From NCBI GenBank assembly GCA_023419095.1, contig JAEZYN010000070.1, positions 1-15,894 of the forward strand: a stretch of 15,894 nt of DNA, given 5' to 3'. This DNA comes from Bacteroidota bacterium (GTDB lineage: Bacteria; Bacteroidota; Bacteroidia; Flavobacteriales; Weeksellaceae). The translations under genes were made by a program, and so were the position numbers. Under the pieces are notes generated by a model that was given only the letters and a program-made list of their open reading frames with translations, was not told where the DNA came from and did not search any database. Below are positions 14,736 through 15,894 of the stretch, in pieces (position 1 is the stretch's first letter; the number at the start of each line of letters is the position of its first letter).

Positions 14736-14824
14736 CCACTTTTTGTGGGTCATTTGGCGAAGCTAAACATTAACAACTAACTTCTTCCGTATTTTTCACC
14801 TGCCACATTAAGCCAAAAGTGAAA
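14736..14824 (+). promoter_or_regulatory. Candidate structured leader of rpsA
   Basis: The leader of the S1 gene is long for this window. A small hairpin, CCAC (14736-14739) with GTGG (14745-14748), sits at the predicted 5' end and may be only partly transcribed. A second pairs TTTCAC (14794-14799) with GTGAAA (14819-14824). A purine stretch AGAGAAGGAA (14824-14833) lies about 18 nt before the ATG, too far to be a normal Shine-Dalgarno. The sequence just before the ATG is T-rich. S1 synthesis is self-limited through its leader in E. coli; whether this leader works similarly is unknown. Confidence 0.4.
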
Positions 14825-14851
14825 GAGAAGGAATACAAATTTTTTTATTTT

Positions 14852-15894
14852 ATGTCAGAAACGACAGACAAAGCAGAGGTTCTTTTGAACCAAAACGTAG
14901 CACCGGAACAGTTTGATTGGGATTCTTTCGAATCAGGATTAGACGCTGATGCAAGAAAAGAAAAAAGCGATTTAGAGGAAATCTACAACGGTTCTCTTAA
15001 CAATCTTCAGGACAATGACGTTCTTGTAGGTAAAGTGGTAAGACTTACTGACAAAGAAGCGATCGTTGACATTAACTTCAAGTCTGAAGGTGTAATCTCT
15101 CTTAACGAATTCCGTTACAACCAAGGATTGCAGGTAGGCGATGAAGTAGAAGTAATGGTTGACAGAAGGGAAGACAAATCCGGACAGCTGCAGCTTTCTC
15201 ATAAAAAAGCCAGAACGCTGAAAGCATGGGATAAAGTTAACGAGCTTCACGAAACTGGAGAAATCGTAAACGGTTTCGTAAAATCAAGAACGAAAGGTGG
15301 TATGATCGTAGACGTACACGGTATCGAAGCGTTCTTGCCAGGTTCACAGATTGATGTGAAGCCTATCAAAGATTACGATCAGTTCGTAGGTAAAACGATG
15401 GAATTCAAAGTTGTGAAAATCAACCCAGAGTTCAAAAACGTTGTAGTATCTCACAAAGCGCTTATCGAAGCAGATCTTGAAGGTCAGAAGAGAGAAATCA
15501 TCGGTCAGTTAGAAAAAGGACAGGTTCTTGAAGGAACTGTTAAAAATATCACTTCTTACGGTGTATTCGTTGATCTTGGAGGTGTTGACGGACTTATCCA
15601 TATTACAGACCTTTCTTGGTCTAGAGTTAACCACCCATCTGAGATCCTTTCAGACGGTGAAACTGTGAAAGTTGTAATTCTTGACTTCGATGATGAGAAA
15701 ACAAGAATCCAACTTGGTATGAAGCAGCTTGAACCTCATCCTTGGGATGCACTTTCTGCTGACCTAAAAGTTGGTGACAGGGTTAAAGGAAAAGTAGTGG
15801 TTCTTGCTGATTATGGCGCATTCGTAGAGGTTGCTCCAGGAGTAGAAGGACTGATTCACGTATCTGAAATGTCTTGGTCGACTCACTTGAGAAG
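14852..15894 (+). CDS. rpsA: 30S ribosomal protein S1, N-terminal part, cut by the window end
   Basis: 347 complete codons are visible, about 60% of a usual S1, and the frame is open to the window edge. After an acidic N-terminus (MSETTDKAEV, to about 50) come S1 RNA-binding repeats at about 52-118, 135-203, 221-291 and 307 onward. Typical strands are GTVKNITSYGVFVDLGGVDGLIHITDLSW and GKVVVLADYGAFVEVAPGVEGLIHVSEMSW. S1 binds mRNA on the 30S subunit and is essential for initiation where Shine-Dalgarno pairing is weak, as in Bacteroidota. Codons look more restricted than in neighbouring genes (for example, GAA, AAA, CTT and GTA dominate), fitting high expression. The ATG at 14852 is chosen because the product starts at the expected N-terminus and an in-frame upstream start is not evident. 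Confidence 0.97.
   Translation, partial: MSETTDKAEVLLNQNVAPEQFDWDSFESGLDADARKEKSDLEEIYNGSLNNLQDNDVLVGKVVRLTDKEAIVDINFKSEGVISLNEFRYNQGLQVGDEVEVMVDRREDKSGQLQLSHKKARTLKAWDKVNELHETGEIVNGFVKSRTKGGMIVDVHGIEAFLPGSQIDVKPIKDYDQFVGKTMEFKVVKINPEFKNVVVSHKALIEADLEGQKREIIGQLEKGQVLEGTVKNITSYGVFVDLGGVDGLIHITDLSWSRVNHPSEILSDGETVKVVILDFDDEKTRIQLGMKQLEPHPWDALSADLKVGDRVKGKVVVLADYGAFVEVAPGVEGLIHVSEMSWSTHLR

Noticed and set aside
14972..15250. 92-codon minus-strand open frame opposite rpsA
   Set aside because: It is antisense to conserved S1 repeats, and a highly biased codon set easily leaves the other strand open.
1..15894. CRISPR arrays, tRNA or rRNA genes, insertion sequences, phage or defence genes
   Set aside because: No regularly spaced direct repeats, cloverleaf sequences, transposase or integrase motifs, or known defence domains were seen on either strand.

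Overview
The window looks like core chromosome of a member of the Bacteroidota, most likely class Flavobacteriia near Chryseobacterium (family Weeksellaceae). The evidence is in the sequence. Several starts are preceded by the Bacteroidota -7 promoter box TAnnTTTG rather than a sigma70 -10 box. Shine-Dalgarno sequences are absent at the starts examined. Two large secreted enzymes end in type IX secretion sorting domains (SIYPNP motif). DUF4230 and ComEA-like multi-HhH proteins of flavobacterial type are also present. The genus is an inference from protein style, not from a database search.

Region 1 (1-2804, minus strand). A thrS-infC operon, of which only the first 20 codons of infC are inside the window. 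infC appears to start at AUA. Upstream lie an intergenic palindromic element, a terminator, and a gene for a small two-half stress-type protein.

Region 2 (2906-4803, minus strand). A tight four-gene operon: a MazG/HisE-like NTP pyrophosphohydrolase, a thioredoxin-fold lipoprotein with a one-cysteine WCGDS site, a membrane-anchored DUF4230 protein starting at GTG inside the previous stop codon, and a small very hydrophilic protein. A good -7 box precedes it and an AT-rich terminator follows it.

Region 3 (4823-11443). Two secreted degradative enzymes flank an acyl-CoA dehydrogenase. One is a reprolysin-like zinc metalloprotease (1058 aa) with two nearly duplicated FN3 domains, a GEVED-like domain and a T9SS tail. 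The other is an endonuclease I-family nuclease (625 aa) with FN3, lamin-tail-like and T9SS domains. Strong hairpin terminators follow the protease and the dehydrogenase.

Region 4 (11471-14851, minus strand genes). A membrane-anchored protein with four clear and one degenerate ComEA-like HhH repeat unit, a MerR-family regulator, and a DbpA-like DEAD-box helicase with a promoter box only 4 bp from its likely start. The helicase is divergent from rpsA.

Region 5 (14705-15894, plus strand). A textbook Bacteroidota promoter, a roughly 110-nt structured leader, and the first 347 codons of ribosomal protein S1, cut by the window end.

I found no tRNA, rRNA, CRISPR array, insertion sequence, phage or restriction/defence system. 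No gene-free stretch exceeds 300 bp. Most of the content is ordinary housekeeping and secretion. The items most worth a second look are the AUA start of infC, the palindromic element upstream of thrS, the uncharacterised operon in region 2, the HhH-repeat protein with its operator-like palindrome, and the near-leaderless helicase promoter.
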